This document shows, in pieces, positions 34,306 to 42,669 of a DNA stretch of 64,000 nt. The notes under the pieces are model-generated. The model was not told the DNA's origin, searched no databases, and worked only from the letters and a program-made list of their open reading frames with translations. Within the stretch, counting starts at the first letter, position 1; each line of letters opens with the position of its first letter. This stretch comes from Thermofilaceae archaeon (GTDB lineage Archaea > Thermoproteota > Thermoprotei > Thermofilales > Thermofilaceae). Location: NCBI GenBank assembly GCA_038731975.1, contig JAVYQJ010000001.1:124001-188000 (forward strand). Reading direction: 5' to 3'. A program made the position numbers and the translations under genes.

Positions 34306-34831
34306 GAGAGGCCTTTTCATAGGTCGCTTCCAGCCCTTTCACTACGGGCACCTCTACGCCTTAAAATGGATATTGGAGAGAGAAAAGGAGGTTGTAGTAG
34401 CTGTAGGTAGCGCCCAGTACTCGCACAGCTTCAGAAATCCCTTCACCCTTGGCGAGCGAATAGAGATGATATCGCGGGTCTTAAAGGACCAAGGCCTGTG
34501 GAGTCGAACTATAGTTTGCGGAGTACCCGATACCAACGGCCAGCACGCTCTGTGGGTTCAAACAGTTGTCTCCTGCTGCCCTCGATTCACTAACGTTTAC
34601 AGCAATGAACCGTTAACCCGCCTTTTGTTTGAGGAAGCAGGTTATCGCGTTATCAGCATTCCCTTTTTCGATAGAGAGCGGTTTGAAGGTACACGGATAA
34701 GGATAGCGATCGCTGAGGGTAAGGAGTGGAAGGATCTAGTCCCCCCTCCGGTGGCGGAAGTAATAGAGGAAATTAACGGTATTGAGCGAATATCTAGGCT
34801 TTATCAATTGGTACGAGGGAACATCGCTTAG
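34298..34831 (+). CDS. Nicotinamide-nucleotide adenylyltransferase
   Basis: 177 residues from TTG 34298. The archaeal NMNAT motif GRFQPFHYGHLYALKWIL (about 9-26) and the C-terminal GTRIRIAIAEG (about 128-138) motif are present. It makes NAD from NMN and ATP. The 8-bp overlap with reverse gyrase indicates translational coupling. Confidence 0.93.
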   Translation: MVERGLFIGRFQPFHYGHLYALKWILEREKEVVVAVGSAQYSHSFRNPFTLGERIEMISRVLKDQGLWSRTIVCGVPDTNGQHALWVQTVVSCCPRFTNVYSNEPLTRLLFEEAGYRVISIPFFDRERFEGTRIRIAIAEGKEWKDLVPPPVAEVIEEINGIERISRLYQLVRGNIA

Positions 34832-34873
34832 GAATATTTAAAATTAAAATAAATTGAATATTATCCACCTGCT
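34832..34873. terminator. A/T-rich convergent terminator region
   Basis: 42 bp, more than 80 percent A/T, between the convergent NMN adenylyltransferase and aIF1 genes. T runs occur on both strands (for example AATATTTAAAATTAAAATAA), suitable for termination in both directions. Confidence 0.5.
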
Positions 34874-35164
34874 TTACTCTTCCACAATTATATTGGGCTG
34901 TGAAAAGCCCATTTCAATTAGGATATCTCTTACTTTGTACCTATGGTCTCCTTGTAGCTCGATTCGCCCGTCCTTTGCGGTTCCGCCGCAAGCTAGTTTA
35001 GCCTTCAGTTTTGAAACCAGCTCACGGTGGTTGAAGACCTTCTCATCGATTCCCTCGATAACTGTGACCTGCTTGCTTCCTCCTTTTCTTCGTTCAAGAC
35101 GTATTTTAATGAGCTCTCCCTCCTTTATGACCCCCTTTAACAGGTCTTCTAGTATGTCGCTCAT
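34874..35164 (-). CDS. Translation initiation factor aIF1 (SUI1 family)
   Basis: 96 residues. SUI1/eIF1 domain with the basic RRKGGSKQVTVIEG loop (about 26-39), LKAKLACGGTAKDG (about 53-66) and the C-terminal ILIEMGFSQPNIIVEE. aIF1 helps the small ribosomal subunit select the start codon. It is divergent from rpl6, and both are translation genes. Confidence 0.93.
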   Translation of the reverse strand: MSDILEDLLKGVIKEGELIKIRLERRKGGSKQVTVIEGIDEKVFNHRELVSKLKAKLACGGTAKDGRIELQGDHRYKVRDILIEMGFSQPNIIVEE

Positions 35165-35260
35165 TACCCCTTTGCTCGTCTATGATTATGGCGCCAGCTT
35201 TAAAAAGCTTGCGTAGGGGAGATTTCGCGCTTGCTGATCTGGCAGCAAAGGGTGGTAACT

Positions 35261-35842
35261 GTGGCGAGGGAAGTATACGTGAGAAGGGTTGTAAAGGTAC
35301 CTCCGGATGTGAGGGTGAAGCTGCTAGGGAAAAAGGTAGTTGTCGAAGGGCCTCTCGGGTCTATCGAGAAAGACTTTTCGCATGCTCGAAGCTTACACCT
35401 AAGTTTAAGCGAGGAAGGCTTGGTAATCGAGGCATTCAACGCAGATAAAAAGACTTATTCTATCGTGAACACGCTCGCATCGAAAATCGAGAACATGATT
35501 ATAGGCGTTCAGCGGGGTTTCAGGTATAGAATGAAGATAGTTTTTTCCCATTTTCCAATGAACGTAAAAGTTGATGAAAAGAACCATTTAGTTGTAATAG
35601 AGAATTTTATGGGCGGCCGTGGTAAGATAATGACTAGGATTGAGCCTGGTGTTAAAGTCAGGGTTGAGAGGGATGATGTGGTGATAGAGGGTATCGATAA
35701 GGAGGCTGTCGCTCAGACAGCCGCTAACATTCGTGAAGCCACTAAATTGAGGGGTAAGCGGAGAATGAGCCCCCACGGGCGCGAAGGCGGTCCCGGCATT
35801 CTAGACGGGATTTACGTTTACGCCAAAGAGAATATGAAATAA
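35261..35842 (+). CDS. rpl6: 50S ribosomal protein L6
   Basis: 193 residues from GTG 35261; an in-frame start at 35231 adds ten residues not expected in L6. Two L6 repeats are visible: VPPDVRVKLLGKKVVVEGPLG at the N-terminus (split here around residues 12-32), then the second domain with IVIENFMGGRGK near residue 116. The C-terminus KNLRxx type is replaced by the archaeal RMSPHGREGGPGILDGIYVY segment. The gene lies outside the usual spc-type cluster. A TTTAAAAAGC element (35193-35202) is the probable promoter. Confidence 0.93.
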   Translation: MAREVYVRRVVKVPPDVRVKLLGKKVVVEGPLGSIEKDFSHARSLHLSLSEEGLVIEAFNADKKTYSIVNTLASKIENMIIGVQRGFRYRMKIVFSHFPMNVKVDEKNHLVVIENFMGGRGKIMTRIEPGVKVRVERDDVVIEGIDKEAVAQTAANIREATKLRGKRRMSPHGREGGPGILDGIYVYAKENMK

Positions 35843-35880
35843 CAACTTAAACAACTTAAAAGAAAAGATAAAGATTAAGC

Positions 35881-36036
35881 CTACTTCTTGTACCGTTTAG
35901 GTCGGAGGTTTTTGCTCTTACAACGCCTACAGCGCTCTGCTGTCCAAGCGTTTCTCGCTCCACATTTTCTGCATATCTTAACCCTGAAGTTGCTATCGAG
36001 AGCTAACTGCAGCTTCTCAGGGTCTCTAATCGGCAT
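35881..36036 (-). CDS. rpl40e: 50S ribosomal protein L40e
   Basis: 51 residues (ATG 36036, stop at 35881). Very basic, with a four-cysteine zinc finger: CRKC (22/25) and CRRC (36/39), and a C-terminal RPKRYKK tail, the complete form of archaeal L40e. It converges with rpl6, 38 bp apart, with A/T-rich sequence between. A TTTTTAGCC element (minus strand, 36066-36074) is about 30 bp upstream of the ATG. Confidence 0.95.
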   Translation of the reverse strand: MPIRDPEKLQLALDSNFRVKICRKCGARNAWTAERCRRCKSKNLRPKRYKK

Positions 36037-36357
36037 ACACGTCCATGAAGCGTCGCTAGGGTAGGGCTAAAAACTTTTCTTACACTCACAGAGATTGTTT
36101 ATATGTATCCGGTTTAGACTAAACATCTTAACTATGCAGTAAAATATTGTATACGTTACGTGCTTTTAGCTCTAATATGCTATTTGGCTATTGCGAGGAT
36201 TCGCGGTCTGAAGGAAGCAACGGTTCGCATGCTTCATGGTTACTTCATGCGTCTGCAACAGCGGTTTCTGTTCTACCGTGAGCGGGGGTAAATGAACCCT
36301 TCTCTCGGATGAACGAAGTAACACAGCTATAAAAAGGTCAGTGTAGGTTAAGGCCTC
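36037..36357. other. Intergenic region with inverted repeat and promoters
   Basis: 321 bp without a supportable gene. It holds the L40e promoter on the left, an exact inverted repeat GTTTAGACTAAAC (36112-36124; 6-bp arms, 1-bp centre) next to a TTTATATG element, and the TATA box GCTATAAAAAGG (36326-36337) of the gene starting at 36358. The inverted repeat has the size of a dimeric regulator site. No RNA gene was recognised. Confidence 0.45.
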
Positions 36358-37320
36358 GTGGCTCAATCCACTGGAGTGAAAATGAAGAGAGTAGGCTGGT
36401 GGCATTTTGAGTTGATGGTACCAACCGAGTGGGATATAGCGGCTCAGGGCGGTTCTCGATCTGTCCAAGTCTTCCGCCTTGCCGATAGTGCTTATTCCGT
36501 ACGGCTTGAGGTTTCGTTGGAGAAGGTTCCCTTCGAGAAAGCGAAGAGTGCAGAGGAGCTCCTCGACGCCTACAGGAAGAGTTGGGAGAAGAAGATTGAA
36601 GAGCTGAGAAAGAAGGAAGGCATCGAGGCTGAGCTCAAGCACGTGAGCAAGGATGAAGTAAGTGTGAAGGGGCATCGCATCCTTCTCTGGGCATTCCGGA
36701 TAGGGGGTGCACCGATGATGGCTGCAGTGTGGTACTGTGAGAAGAGTGAGCGCGCCGTATCACTCACCTTCACCCCCCGAAGTGGAGGCGACGAAGGCCT
36801 GTTTCGCAGCATACTTTATACTGTGAGATGCCATTACGATTCTCCTAGCGAGCGGGCTCTCTGGTCCACGCTGCTATTCGATCTCTACCTGCCGCAAGCA
36901 TTCGGACTGGTTTCCGCAAAGTTTGCTTCAACCGCTACTTACTGCCTTTTTACCGATTCGGAACAGGAGAAGTACTTGCTGGCAGGCTACAGTGGACTAG
37001 CGAGCTTCACGCTCGGGAGGTATAAGAAGGGGTTAAAAGAATGGTTCGAAAAAGAGATCATGAAAGATGCTATAAAGAACTTTAGGCAACAGCCTCCCAA
37101 GGTTAAATTCACCGAGGAATCGGAAAGCGTAATAACGTTCAGTGGAGTGAGCTTCGCTTTAACGAGAAAAGGTAGAAGGGTCTTCCTCGGTAGAGTGTGG
37201 CATGACCGAAAAATAGATAGAATCTTAGCTGCCGCTGTACTTTACCCAGCTTTAAGCACTGAAGAGGCTAAAAACGCACTGAACGATTTAGTGGCGCAGC
37301 TTGGCGGTAGAGAGATTTAA
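36358..37320 (+). CDS. Hypothetical soluble protein
   Basis: 320 residues from GTG 36358, about 26 bp after a very good TATA box, so probably leaderless; ATG 36382 is an alternative. The family is not recognised. The opening GWWHFELMVPTEWDI and the beta-strand/charged-helix alternation up to residue 160 resemble lipoprotein-like LpqN/PsbP folds in general shape only. A second half of similar size follows. No signal peptide, membrane helix or catalytic motif. Its stop is 24 bp before the signal peptidase gene. Confidence 0.6.
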   Translation: MAQSTGVKMKRVGWWHFELMVPTEWDIAAQGGSRSVQVFRLADSAYSVRLEVSLEKVPFEKAKSAEELLDAYRKSWEKKIEELRKKEGIEAELKHVSKDEVSVKGHRILLWAFRIGGAPMMAAVWYCEKSERAVSLTFTPRSGGDEGLFRSILYTVRCHYDSPSERALWSTLLFDLYLPQAFGLVSAKFASTATYCLFTDSEQEKYLLAGYSGLASFTLGRYKKGLKEWFEKEIMKDAIKNFRQQPPKVKFTEESESVITFSGVSFALTRKGRRVFLGRVWHDRKIDRILAAAVLYPALSTEEAKNALNDLVAQLGGREI

Positions 37321-37344
37321 GGCGGCTAGCTCAGGTGTGTTCCC

Positions 37345-37779
37345 GTGAGAACTCGAAGAGTGGTCCGAGAGGCAGTAGAAACGATCGTCCTGGTAGCCGT
37401 GACTTTGATTCTAGCCTTTATTGTAGCTCCTCGCGTATTTTCAACAGATGTTCCACTAGCTGTGGTTGCCAGTTACAGCATGGAGCCGGCGCTTAGATTA
37501 GGTGACTTGATAGTAGTCAATGGTGCTAAGGCTCCCAGCGTGGGCGATGTAATCGTTTACGTAAGCCCTACGAGCGGCTTAATCGTCCACCGCGTAATAA
37601 AGGTGCAAGAAACCCTGCGTGGGACGGAGTTTATTACGAAGGGTGATGCAAACCTTGTGCCTGACGCGGAACCCGTTCCAGCGCAGAGGGTTAAAGGGCG
37701 TGTGGACGTTGTGATACCTTACATCGGCGTCGTGAGGCTCGCCTTTGAGAGGCTTCTACTGGGGTTGAGAGGGTTCTAA
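37345..37779 (+). CDS. Signal peptidase I (archaeal S26B type)
   Basis: 144 residues from GTG 37345. One N-terminal membrane helix (about 10-30) is followed by the catalytic serine S45 in SYSMEP, histidine H82 in VHRV (replacing the bacterial lysine) and D101 in GDAN, the Ser-His-Asp arrangement of archaeal/ER signal peptidases. It removes signal peptides from secreted proteins on the outer face of the membrane. The short length is normal for archaeal forms. Confidence 0.9.
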   Translation: MRTRRVVREAVETIVLVAVTLILAFIVAPRVFSTDVPLAVVASYSMEPALRLGDLIVVNGAKAPSVGDVIVYVSPTSGLIVHRVIKVQETLRGTEFITKGDANLVPDAEPVPAQRVKGRVDVVIPYIGVVRLAFERLLLGLRGF

Positions 37780-37837
37780 AGGAGCCTGCTACAACGCCTA
37801 CGCGTAAAAACGGTGAGCAAATACGATGTCACACGAT

Positions 37838-37848
37838 AAGCTTATAGA
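37838..37848 (+). promoter_or_regulatory. TATA box of the TBP gene
   Basis: AAGCTTATAGA is about 28 bp upstream of GTG 37872. Two further A/T stretches (TATTTAAGG, CTTTTAAAG) directly precede the start and could be alternative elements, or sites where TBP represses its own gene. Confidence 0.4.
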
Positions 37849-37871
37849 GGGTATTTAAGGCTTTTAAAGCC

Positions 37872-38444
37872 GTGGCTGAAAGAGGCAAAGAGTCAAAGCC
37901 GACATACCGTATCGAGAATGTAGTAGCTTCTGTCACTTTGAACCAACGCTTAAACCTCGAGAAGATTGCTGAGCGGGTCCCTAACGCCGAGTACTCTCCG
38001 GAGCAGTTTCCAGGGCTAGTACTTAGGATCAATAAGCCGAAGACAGCGACTCTCGTTTTCTCTAGCGGAAAGATGGTGTGCACAGGTGCTAAGTCCGAGA
38101 AGGAGGTACGCAAAGCCGTCAATGCCATCATATCGCTTCTGAAGAGCTATGAGATAGACGTTAAAGGTGAACCGATCATCGAAATCCAGAACATAGTCGC
38201 TAGCGCGAACCTGAAGGCCCTCGTTGATCTGGAGAAGGCGGCGAACCTTCTTGAAAACAGCATGTACGAGCCTGAACAGTTTCCCGGCCTAATCTATCGT
38301 ATGGACGATCCGAAAGTGGTACTCCTTATCTTTTCAAGCGGAAAAGTTGTGTGTACTGGGGCTCGTAAAGAGGAAGAGGTAAAGGAAGCGATAAATAAAC
38401 TCTACGACACGTTGAAGGAAATAGATGCTCTGATACTCGAGTGA
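37872..38444 (+). CDS. tbp: TATA-box binding protein
   Basis: 190 residues from GTG 37872. Two direct repeats of about 90 residues each contain the conserved [18 protein letters not shown] and [24 protein letters not shown] segments. The saddle-shaped protein recruits TFB and RNA polymerase to archaeal promoters. The C-terminal acidic tail is short. It is followed by an acetyltransferase gene whose ribosome-binding site begins within 10 bp of the stop. Confidence 0.97.
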   Translation: MAERGKESKPTYRIENVVASVTLNQRLNLEKIAERVPNAEYSPEQFPGLVLRINKPKTATLVFSSGKMVCTGAKSEKEVRKAVNAIISLLKSYEIDVKGEPIIEIQNIVASANLKALVDLEKAANLLENSMYEPEQFPGLIYRMDDPKVVLLIFSSGKVVCTGARKEEEVKEAINKLYDTLKEIDALILE

Positions 38445-38458
38445 TCGGGTGGAGGGAC

Positions 38459-38947
38459 ATGCAAGAGGAGTTCGTGTTAAGGGAGTTCACTCCCAAGGAT
38501 CTTGACGAGGTCATGAAAATTAACCGTGAAAATCTACCCGAGAATTACCCTCAATTCTTTTTTAAACTTCATTACGAAAACTTCCCTCGCGCCTTCCTTG
38601 TAGCGGAGCATAAGGGAAGGATTGTCGGCTACATCATGTGCCGTGTAGAGACGGGAAAGCTCTATACGAAGAGCGGCTCGGGGAGGCAGGGCCATATTAT
38701 TTCGATCGCTGTGATTCCTGAAATGAGACGGAAGGGTATAGGGACGAGTTTGATGTTAAAAGCCATGGAAGCGCTACGTAAGTACTACTCCGTTGATGAG
38801 TATTACCTTGAAGTAAGGGTATCTAATACGCCCGCAATTAATTTGTACAAAAAGCTCGGTTTCACGCCTGTGAAAGTCATTAAAGGTTACTACCTTGATG
38901 GCGAAGATGCTTACTTGATGGCAAGGCCAGCTCTTGAGAAACCCTAA
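38459..38947 (+). CDS. N-terminal protein acetyltransferase (RimI/Ard1-like)
   Basis: 162 residues from ATG 38459, chosen because GGTGGAGG precedes it. GNAT fold with the acetyl-CoA loop RRKGIGTSL (about 91-99), the ISIAVIPEMR strand, and the C-terminal EVRVSNTPAINLYKKLGF segment typical of the archaeal Ard1/RimI enzyme that acetylates protein N-termini. Alba and other proteins are known substrates in Sulfolobus. It lies in an operon with tbp. Confidence 0.85.
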   Translation: MQEEFVLREFTPKDLDEVMKINRENLPENYPQFFFKLHYENFPRAFLVAEHKGRIVGYIMCRVETGKLYTKSGSGRQGHIISIAVIPEMRRKGIGTSLMLKAMEALRKYYSVDEYYLEVRVSNTPAINLYKKLGFTPVKVIKGYYLDGEDAYLMARPALEKP

Positions 38948-38974
38948 GTGCAGTAGAGTATCCCGGTAAGCGAA

Positions 38975-38986
38975 ATATTTTTATAG
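38975..38986 (+). promoter_or_regulatory. TATA box of the thermosome gene
   Basis: ATATTTTTATAG predicts a start near 39008 and a very short leader before ATG 39014, as expected for a strongly expressed chaperonin gene. Confidence 0.55.
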
Positions 38987-39013
38987 AAGTGCAAAAGGGA
39001 GCTCCGAAGTGAT

Positions 39014-40666
39014 ATGAGTCAGGCGATACCTGTCCTTATCCTCAAAGAGGGTTCGCAGAGAACGACAGGACGTGACGCTAGAAGAAGCAACATATACGCA
39101 GCCCGGGTTATAGCTGAAGCCCTTGCAACATCGCTGGGGCCGAGGGGGATGGACAAGCTGCTGATCGACTCCTTCGGCAACGCTACGATAACTGGTGATG
39201 GTGCGACCATCCTGAAGGAAATGGAGGTTCAGCACCCTGCTGCAAAAATGCTCGTGGAAGTAGCTAAAGCGCAGGACGATGAAGTGGGCGACGGTACTAC
39301 GTCAGTAGTCGTCCTAGCCGGTCAGCTACTTGTAAGGGCCAGTGAGCTACTCGACCAAGAGATTCACCCCGCGATCATTGTGGAGGGCTTCGAGAAGGCG
39401 ATGGAGTACGCTTTGAAAGTAATCGATGAAATCAGTGAGACCACTCATCCGTTCGACAGGCAGACGCTGAAGAACATCGCATCCACAGCATTGAGCAGCA
39501 AGATCGTCGCTGAGTACCGCGACTTCTTGGCCGACCTCGTTGTTGATGCTGCCCTTCAGGTTGTGGAGGAGAAGGACGGCAAGTACGACCTGTCGTTAGA
39601 CAACGTAAAGGTCGAAAAGAAGAAGGGTGAGTCCCTCATGGAGACTACTCTCATCAAAGGCATTGTTCTCGACAAGGAAGTCGTCCACCCGGCCATGCCC
39701 AAGCGTGTCGAAAAAGCGAGGATAGCCCTTATTGACGCCCCCCTCGAGGTTGAAAAGCCGGAATGGACGGCAAAAATTAACGTTACGAGTCCCGACCAGC
39801 TGAGGCAGTTCCTTGAGCAGGAAGCAACAATACTCAGGAGTATGGTGGAGAAGATTAAGGCTGCTGGTGCGAATGTGGTGATTTGCCAGAAGGGTATTGA
39901 CGATCTGGCTCAGTACTACTTGGCGAAGGCTGGCATCCTAGCGGTTAGGAGGGTGAAGAAGAGCGATATGGAGAAGCTGGCGCGAGCCACCGGAGGCAAA
40001 ATCGTGACTAACGTTGACGATATTAGCCCCGACGTGCTGGGCTATGCGGAGCTGGTTGAGGAGAGGAAGGTGGCTGACGAGAAGATGGTATTCGTCGAAG
40101 GCTGCCCCAACCCCAAAGCCGTCAGCATCCTAGTCAGAGGGGGCGCTGAGCATATTGTAGATGAAGCTGAGCGAGCTGTGCACGATGCTTTAAGCGTTGT
40201 TAGGAACGTAATCAGGGAACCCAAGATAGTTGCTGGAGGTGGAGCGGTGGAAATTGAACTAGCTCTCAGGTTGGCAGAATTCGCTCGCAAGCTACCTAGT
40301 AAAGAGCAGCTAGCTGTACTCAAGTATGCGGAGGCTCTTGAAGTAATCCCCGCTATACTGGCTCAGACGGCAGGCATGGAACCGGTTGACGTAATTACAG
40401 AGCTTAAGAAACGACACAGTGAAGGAGAGAAATGGGTCGGTGTTGATGTGTTAAACGGAAGGATCGCGGACATGTTCAAACTGAACGTTATAGAACCAGC
40501 GCTGGTAAAGAAGCAGGTTGTAAAGTCGGCTACCGAAGCAGCGGTAATGATCCTGAGGATTGACGACATCATCGCAGCTGCTCCGCCAAAAGAGAAGAAG
40601 GGCGAAGAGAAGAAAGGGAAGGAAGGGAAGGAGGAGGAATCAGAAACTAGCAGCAGCTTTGATTAG
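39014..40666 (+). CDS. Thermosome subunit (group II chaperonin)
   Basis: 550 residues. ATP-binding GDGATILKEM (about 58-67) and catalytic GDGTTSVVVLAG (about 93-104) motifs, helical-protrusion-containing apical domain, and the GAVEIELALRLAE equatorial segment are intact. The C-terminus is a Lys/Glu-rich low-complexity tail ending in Ser/Phe/Asp. It assembles double-ring folding chambers and is the main heat-shock protein in hyperthermophiles. Only one subunit gene is present in the window. Confidence 0.97.
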   Translation: MSQAIPVLILKEGSQRTTGRDARRSNIYAARVIAEALATSLGPRGMDKLLIDSFGNATITGDGATILKEMEVQHPAAKMLVEVAKAQDDEVGDGTTSVVVLAGQLLVRASELLDQEIHPAIIVEGFEKAMEYALKVIDEISETTHPFDRQTLKNIASTALSSKIVAEYRDFLADLVVDAALQVVEEKDGKYDLSLDNVKVEKKKGESLMETTLIKGIVLDKEVVHPAMPKRVEKARIALIDAPLEVEKPEWTAKINVTSPDQLRQFLEQEATILRSMVEKIKAAGANVVICQKGIDDLAQYYLAKAGILAVRRVKKSDMEKLARATGGKIVTNVDDISPDVLGYAELVEERKVADEKMVFVEGCPNPKAVSILVRGGAEHIVDEAERAVHDALSVVRNVIREPKIVAGGGAVEIELALRLAEFARKLPSKEQLAVLKYAEALEVIPAILAQTAGMEPVDVITELKKRHSEGEKWVGVDVLNGRIADMFKLNVIEPALVKKQVVKSATEAAVMILRIDDIIAAAPPKEKKGEEKKGKEGKEEESETSSSFD

Positions 40667-40726
40667 ATCCCCTCCATCATTGTAAATTATTAAGGTTTTT
40701 ATACCCCCTTTTTACCCGCGCCGAAT

Positions 40727-40984
40727 GTGTCAACGGGTTTTTCGATCCGGATAGGACCCCCCTGGCTCACTAGGTATGAGAAAGCCCGAATTATAGGCGC
40801 GAGAGCTCTACAGTTGTCACTGGGGGCGCCGCCGCTAGTTCCAGTGGAAGAGTTAGGGCTAAAAGACCCTATCGAGATCGCCGCAATGGAGCTTAAGCTA
40901 AAGCTTCTACCGATGGTAATTAGGAGGTGGACCTTAAGCGGAGATTACCAGGACATCCCCCTTAGCTATCTTGAAATCAGGTAG
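40727..40984 (+). CDS. rpoK: DNA-directed RNA polymerase subunit K (Rpo6)
   Basis: 85 residues from GTG 40727. The core [18 protein letters not shown] segment (about 14-31), the hydrophobic GAPPLV, and the C-terminal LPMVIRRW...IPLSYLEIR are the omega/RPB6 fold that clamps the largest polymerase subunit. A TTTTTATACCCCC element (40694-40706) is about 26 bp upstream of the start. Its last 8 bp overlap the convergent gene at 40977. Confidence 0.93.
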   Translation: MSTGFSIRIGPPWLTRYEKARIIGARALQLSLGAPPLVPVEELGLKDPIEIAAMELKLKLLPMVIRRWTLSGDYQDIPLSYLEIR

Positions 40985-41333
40985 GTTCCTTTCTGATCCT
41001 AAGCGTTCCCTTAGCTATCTCTACTTCCATTAGATCGCCTATCGTGGGTCGATCTATCAAGCGATCCCATTCCTCCTCCGTCAAGTAGAGGGAGAGACGC
41101 GGTAATCGCGCTTTTCCAGCCGCGCCAAAGAACGGCATAGCGCGAAGTATCTGAGAAACGATAGGGGCCAGCTCTCGCGCAATTTCGGATTGATCTGTTG
41201 TCGCTACTATAGCTCCTGGGGTTTCTCGCTCCTCCGTCAAATCCACCTTGACTACTCTCTCCCCCCATGGCGTGTCCACTATCGAGATATTTGTCACAAT
41301 CGCCTTAAAGCGTACGCTCGAGCTTTCCGCCAC
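40977..41333 (-). CDS. Small protein, possible arcadin-1
   Basis: 118 residues from GTG 41333. N-terminal beta strands ([16 protein letters not shown]...KVDLTEE), a central helical stretch, then [14 protein letters not shown] and a short beta end. Size and pattern, with a LTEEEW helix start after a beta strand, agree with what is remembered of arcadin-1 from the Thermoproteales actin cluster, and a crenactin gene lies 2.5 kb downstream. This is pattern recall, not a proven match. A TATA-like CATTTAAGC (minus strand, 41353-41361) gives a leaderless start. Confidence 0.45.
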   Translation of the reverse strand: MAESSSVRFKAIVTNISIVDTPWGERVVKVDLTEERETPGAIVATTDQSEIARELAPIVSQILRAMPFFGAAGKARLPRLSLYLTEEEWDRLIDRPTIGDLMEVEIAKGTLRIRKEPT

Positions 41334-41352
41334 GAATCTTCGGCTCTTGACC

Positions 41353-41395
41353 GCTTAAATGTGTTCTCTCTGCATTTAAAAAAAGTATTTAAAGC
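41353..41395. promoter_or_regulatory. Divergent promoter region (arcadin-1-like gene and Hsp20)
   Basis: It contains two TATA elements: CATTTAAGC for the minus strand (41353-41361) and GTATTTAAAGC for the plus strand (41385-41395). Each lies about 25-30 bp from the start codon it serves, so the two genes share an 87-bp control region. Confidence 0.5.
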
Positions 41396-41420
41396 TGGGC
41401 TACTCTTCAGCAAGAGCGGT

Positions 41421-41930
41421 ATGTCGGAATTTGATGAATGGTTACGTAGGACAAGAAGGTTATTCGAGGAGATGGACAGGCTAATAGACGAGATGATGAA
41501 GGAGAGCTTCGAAACCTTCAAGAGCGGAAGAAGGGTGATCGGACCTTACTACTACGGCTTTTCCGTTACGATAGGCCCCGACGGAGTCCCACGCGTCAGG
41601 GAGTGGGGAAACATTAGACCAGGCATCCGGCCCCGCATAGCGGAAGCCATCGAGCCCTTCACGGATGTGATAGAGGAAGAAGATACTGTACGCGTAATCG
41701 TAGACATTCCGGGAGTAGAGAAAGAGGATATATCCGTAGAGGCCACTGAGACGGAGATCAGAATCTCTGCTGAAAGAGGTGAACGAAAATACTTCAAATC
41801 GGTTAAACTACCTACCAAGATTCGTCCAGAAACGGCGAAAGCTAGCTACAAGAATGGTGTATTAACAATAACCGTTGAGAAGGCGGAAAAGGGTAAGAAA
41901 CCATCGGGAGTTAAAGTGAAAATAGAATAA
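41421..41930 (+). CDS. Small heat shock protein (Hsp20/alpha-crystallin)
   Basis: 169 residues from ATG 41421; longer in-frame starts lie upstream of the promoter. A helical N-terminal arm (about 1-35) is followed by a Tyr/Gly/Pro-rich linker and an alpha-crystallin domain (about 80-160) with DIPGVEKEDISVEA and KNGVLTITVEKAEK. The tail ends VKVKIE, an I/V-x-I/V-type anchor for oligomers. It is the second of two Hsp20 proteins in the window and unlike the one at 27 kb in its N-terminal region. Confidence 0.9.
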   Translation: MSEFDEWLRRTRRLFEEMDRLIDEMMKESFETFKSGRRVIGPYYYGFSVTIGPDGVPRVREWGNIRPGIRPRIAEAIEPFTDVIEEEDTVRVIVDIPGVEKEDISVEATETEIRISAERGERKYFKSVKLPTKIRPETAKASYKNGVLTITVEKAEKGKKPSGVKVKIE

Positions 41931-42054
41931 CTTCTAACATTAAAAAACTAATAAAGCATAAAATGGTTTTTATTTTGTACGACTCATTCTGCTCCGTAAA
42001 GGATAAAAGAATGGGGTAGAGGAGGGGCCTGCCAAAAACCAGAGGTGCTGGTGA

Positions 42055-42333
42055 ATGGCCGAAGAAGGCAGCATCTTGATAGGGCAGAAGTCGGTAATGA
42101 ACTACGTACTAGCGACCGTGATACAGTTCAACCAGGGAGCTAAGCGCGTCTCCCTAAAAGCCAGAGGAAGGGCAATATCGAAGGCTGTTGATGCGGCCGA
42201 AATTGTGAGAACGCGGTTCCTTGCGGGGCAGGTCGATATCTCAGCTATCAAGATAGGCAGTGAAAAAGTCGGCGAACCGGGCAAGGAAAGAATCGTGTCA
42301 ACGATAGAGATAGTGCTCGAAAGAAAGCTCTAA
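42055..42333 (+). CDS. albA: DNA/RNA-binding protein Alba
   Basis: 92 residues from ATG 42055. The N-terminal [14 protein letters not shown] (about 7-20) contains the DNA-contact lysine that is acetylated in Sulfolobus Alba, and the [18 protein letters not shown] helix and C-terminal IEIVLER strand complete the fold. Dimers coat DNA and RNA. A GAGGAGGGG purine run lies about 35 bp upstream, and a long A/T-rich tract (41940-41990) holds the promoter. It sits between the possible arcadin-1 gene and the crenactin gene. Confidence 0.95.
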   Translation: MAEEGSILIGQKSVMNYVLATVIQFNQGAKRVSLKARGRAISKAVDAAEIVRTRFLAGQVDISAIKIGSEKVGEPGKERIVSTIEIVLERKL

Positions 42334-42393
42334 GAAGTAACCAGAGCCAATCAAAACATTTATTTTAATTCATTATTTGGGGGCCAAAGAGTA

Positions 42394-42666
42394 TTATTCC
42401 CCTTTAGCCCAAAGTTTATAAACAGTTACCCAGAGTAGGACAACTGTTGCGCCGGCAAGAACTAATGAGATCTGCTGAATGGTTGTTCCACTGATACTCA
42501 CCATGTATAGATTCAGTAGGAGCGTCATTGTAATGTAACTGACGAGTATTCTCAATGCCCTAAGTTGCTGCTTTAACTTGCGATCCTTGAATGCTACTAC
42601 GATAGCGGTCGTAAGTATTAAACATGCAACCGAGTTGAGGAATAGTATATGCTCAAAGAAGCTCAC
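42394..42666 (-). CDS. Small three-helix membrane protein
   Basis: 90 residues from GTG 42666. Three hydrophobic segments (about 5-25, 38-58, 62-85) are separated by a basic loop (KDRKLKQQLR). No family recognised. It is the last gene of a three-gene minus-strand operon, starting 4 bp after the stop of the 116-residue gene, and faces Alba tail to tail. Confidence 0.55.
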   Translation of the reverse strand: MSFFEHILFLNSVACLILTTAIVVAFKDRKLKQQLRALRILVSYITMTLLLNLYMVSISGTTIQQISLVLAGATVVLLWVTVYKLWAKGE

Positions 42667-42669
42667 TGC

